Below, in pieces: positions 14,195 to 14,265 of a DNA stretch of 14,265 nt. This stretch comes from Mageeibacillus sp. UBA1193. Lineage in GTDB: Bacteria > Bacillota > Clostridia > Saccharofermentanales > Saccharofermentanaceae. Below the pieces are notes generated by a model. That model worked only from the letters and a program-made list of their open reading frames with translations, searched no databases and was not told the DNA's origin. The translations under genes were made by a program, and so were the position numbers. Position 1 is the first letter of the stretch. Each line of letters starts with the position of its first letter. The DNA is taken from assembly GCA_002310155.1 (NCBI GenBank), contig DBYF01000017.1, positions 1 to 14,265 of the forward strand. Reading direction: 5' to 3'.

Positions 14195-14236
14195 GGAGAA
14201 AAAGAAGAAGCTCACTACCTTTCGGTAATGAGCTTC
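14195..14236 (-). terminator. Intrinsic terminator of a gene right of the window
   Basis: Arms 14224-14236 and 14207-14219 pair over 13 positions, with a G-U wobble in the minus-strand RNA, around a GAAA tetraloop. TTCTTTTTCT follows on the minus strand. It insulates the walR promoter from upstream transcription. Confidence 0.85.
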
Positions 14237-14265
14237 ATATAATCCGGCAGCGATCTATTTTCCCG
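14215..14265 (-). CDS. Possible C-terminal end of an upstream gene
   Basis: One minus-strand frame is open from the window edge and reads RENRSLPDYMKLITER before a TAG inside the terminator hairpin. A second frame ends earlier, with a TGA just before the hairpin. I cannot decide between them, and no family is recognisable from 16 residues. Confidence 0.2.
   Translation of the reverse strand, partial: RENRSLPDYMKLITER

Overview
The window reads as chromosomal core DNA from a low-to-medium GC Firmicute, most likely an uncultured-type Clostridia (Lachnospirales/Oscillospirales-like). The evidence is the short HisG plus HisZ pair, a WalR/WalK two-component system followed by WalJ and RlmH, strong GGAGG-type ribosome binding sites, sigma-A-like promoters and intrinsic terminators. 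Organism identity is inference. No tRNA, rRNA, CRISPR array, insertion sequence or phage module was seen.

Region 1 (1-5298, minus strand) is a histidine biosynthesis operon in the order hisZ-hisG-hisD-hisC-hisB, followed after 2 nt by an unrecognised gene that runs off the left edge. Three junctions are 4-base ATGA overlaps. The one real gap, hisD to hisC (108 nt), contains a GC-rich hairpin. A near-consensus promoter precedes a leader of about 125 nt. A perfect 6+6 dyad covers its -35 box and also the weak -35 of a divergent promoter.

Region 2 (5293-6285, plus strand) holds two genes driven by that divergent promoter: a small DUF1294 membrane protein and a YfcE/MJ0936-type metallophosphoesterase. 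They end at a bidirectional terminator.

Region 3 (6304-8432, minus strand) is a two-gene unit. It has its own promoter, a membrane-anchored protein in which 33-35-residue W-rich beta repeats alternate with collagen-like Gly-X-Y linkers, and a dCMP deaminase (ComEB-like). It ends at the shared terminator.

Region 4 (8443-14189, minus strand) is a cell-wall control operon: walR-walK-murA-walJ-rlmH, with an extended -10 promoter at the right and an intrinsic terminator at the left. WalR/WalK would sense and regulate wall metabolism, MurA makes the first committed peptidoglycan precursor, and WalJ and RlmH are the usual downstream partners. The kinase has one membrane helix, no extracytoplasmic sensor and a 315-residue disordered Pro/Glu- then Ala/Lys-rich tail. 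A sequence matching 11 of 12 positions of the WalR box consensus sits just upstream of the walR promoter, suggesting autoregulation. The far right holds the terminator of a gene outside the window.

The strongest candidates for something undescribed are the beads-on-a-string surface protein, the tailed single-helix WalK, and the unknown gene attached to the his operon. Nothing here is clearly a wholly new system.
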